Below, piece by piece: positions 63,062 to 64,000 of a DNA stretch of 64,000 bases (within the stretch, counting starts at the first letter, position 1; every line of letters starts with the position of its first letter). Location: NCBI GenBank assembly GCA_963691815.1, contig OY829660.1:4049966-4113965 (forward strand), in the 5' to 3' direction. Position numbers and translations under genes: made by a program. Under the pieces are notes generated by a model. That model was not told the DNA's origin, did no database searches, and worked only from the letters and a program-made list of their open reading frames with translations. This stretch comes from Echiichthys vipera (lineage: Eukaryota; Chordata; Actinopteri; Perciformes; Trachinidae).

Positions 63062-64000
63062 GTGAGGGATTCCTGGGTGCGATATGTTCCTGATATTGGT
63101 CTCTTTGGGCCTCTGCTTCACTTCCAGTGGATTGTTTTGTTGTGTAATGCAGGTTTTTTTATGAGCTTCCAATTATCATCACAGTATATTGATACTGTGT
63201 CACATATTTAAATATTATAGTTGTATTCAACAGACGACACAGTCTTTATGTTATTGATTAATGCTTGATACAAGCTTTTATCAAGGGAGTTTGGACCCCA
63301 TACCTGTTTTCTCGTGTTCATTCTGGGGTAGGGAGTTTATTTGTGGCGTTGTTGGGCAAAACACACTCACACACCCAAGCAGTACCCAGCTATATAGAGC
63401 TCACACATACACACACATACACCTTCACAACAGGGAGTCTGGTGTCATCCTTCGTTGTCACTCGGCTCTGGCTTCTCCATCCTAACTGATGACTTCTCCC
63501 AGCATGACCATTATAAGGAAAATAATATCAGCAGAGAGTTCAGGAGTTCACTGCTATAATTAATAACTCTCCACGTGACTGGTTCCTCCACCACGTCCGC
63601 TGCTCGGGGTGAGGGGAGTGGAGCGGGGCTGAATGGTAGATGCCTTTCTCCCGCTTGGGGATTGTACCAAAGACTCACAGAGCACGATGGTGCAGAGCCT
63701 GCAGGCGTTGCTCCGGGCTCGTGGCCTGTTCGATCTAGGCTCACGTGTTTGGTAAAAACAAGGAAAAGAAGCTGGGGGGCTGAAGGGGTCCCGGAGGGCA
63801 CGGGTGAAATGAAATGCACCAACTGTGTGACATAGATGAATAAAGATACCAACAGTGACAAATACCAGCAGGGGCCTCACGCATACAAGTCATAAAGAAG
63901 TATGACGACTCTGAGGAACTTTCACATTTATGTTATTGTTATGATAATTTGACCGTTAGTCAGGCTTCTGTGCTCCTAGGTGGGCGTTAATGGAGCAGGC
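63062..64000 (+). other. ptprn2: ptprn2 intron 5, partial
   Basis: No further exon matching ptprn2 is seen before the window ends. A short impure CA-rich stretch lies near 63400. Nothing else is recognised. Confidence 0.5.

Overview
The window is nuclear DNA of a bony fish, most likely a percomorph-type teleost. Two conserved vertebrate genes are split by many GT-AG introns, and the introns hold fish-type Tc1/mariner, hAT, MITE, LINE and SINE remnants plus long CA and ATCT microsatellites. I see no prokaryotic features and no tRNA, rRNA or CRISPR loci.

Layout. (1) 1-18168, + strand: 3' two thirds of an extended synaptotagmin 2 gene (esyt2), 16 exons from the end of the SMP domain through C2A, C2B, a Ser/Pro-rich linker and C2C to the stop. 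The 5' exons lie outside the window. One exon is a 63-nt cassette matching an alternatively spliced exon of mammalian ESYT2. (2) 18169 to about 21190: probable long 3' UTR of esyt2, with a SINE inside and two candidate polyadenylation signals. (3) About 21190-22102: short intergenic region, GC-rich leader and a three-codon upstream ORF. (4) 22103-63061 and beyond, + strand: the 5' five coding exons of ptprn2 (phogrin/IA-2beta), encoding the signal peptide and the Cys-bearing RESP18-like luminal region. They are separated by introns of 11.4, 16.8, 11.9 and 0.36 kb, and the gene continues past the window. (5) 52148-53869, + strand, inside ptprn2 intron 3: an intact single-exon TRIM E3 ligase gene (RING, B-boxes, coiled coil, PRY-SPRY) of the fish TRIM16-like type.

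The large ptprn2 introns are a repeat museum. They hold five copies of an approximately 570-630 bp terminal-inverted-repeat element that keeps the start of a Myb/SANT-like ORF (one nested in a dead Tc1 transposon), a hAT transposase fragment, LINE reverse-transcriptase fragments, several SINE families, a 22-bp minisatellite and an ATCT array of about 135 units.

Functionally, esyt2 encodes an ER-plasma membrane lipid-transfer tether and ptprn2 a dense-core secretory granule membrane protein. Their adjacency matches the vertebrate ESYT2-PTPRN2 neighbourhood, but no ncapg2 lies between them here. The TRIM gene is an independent passenger. The most unusual points are the cassette exon, CA repeats starting 9-14 nt after two successive ptprn2 splice donors, the ORF-bearing MITE family, a 29-bp-stem hairpin at 38161-38229, and a transposon-borne perfect estrogen-response-element palindrome.
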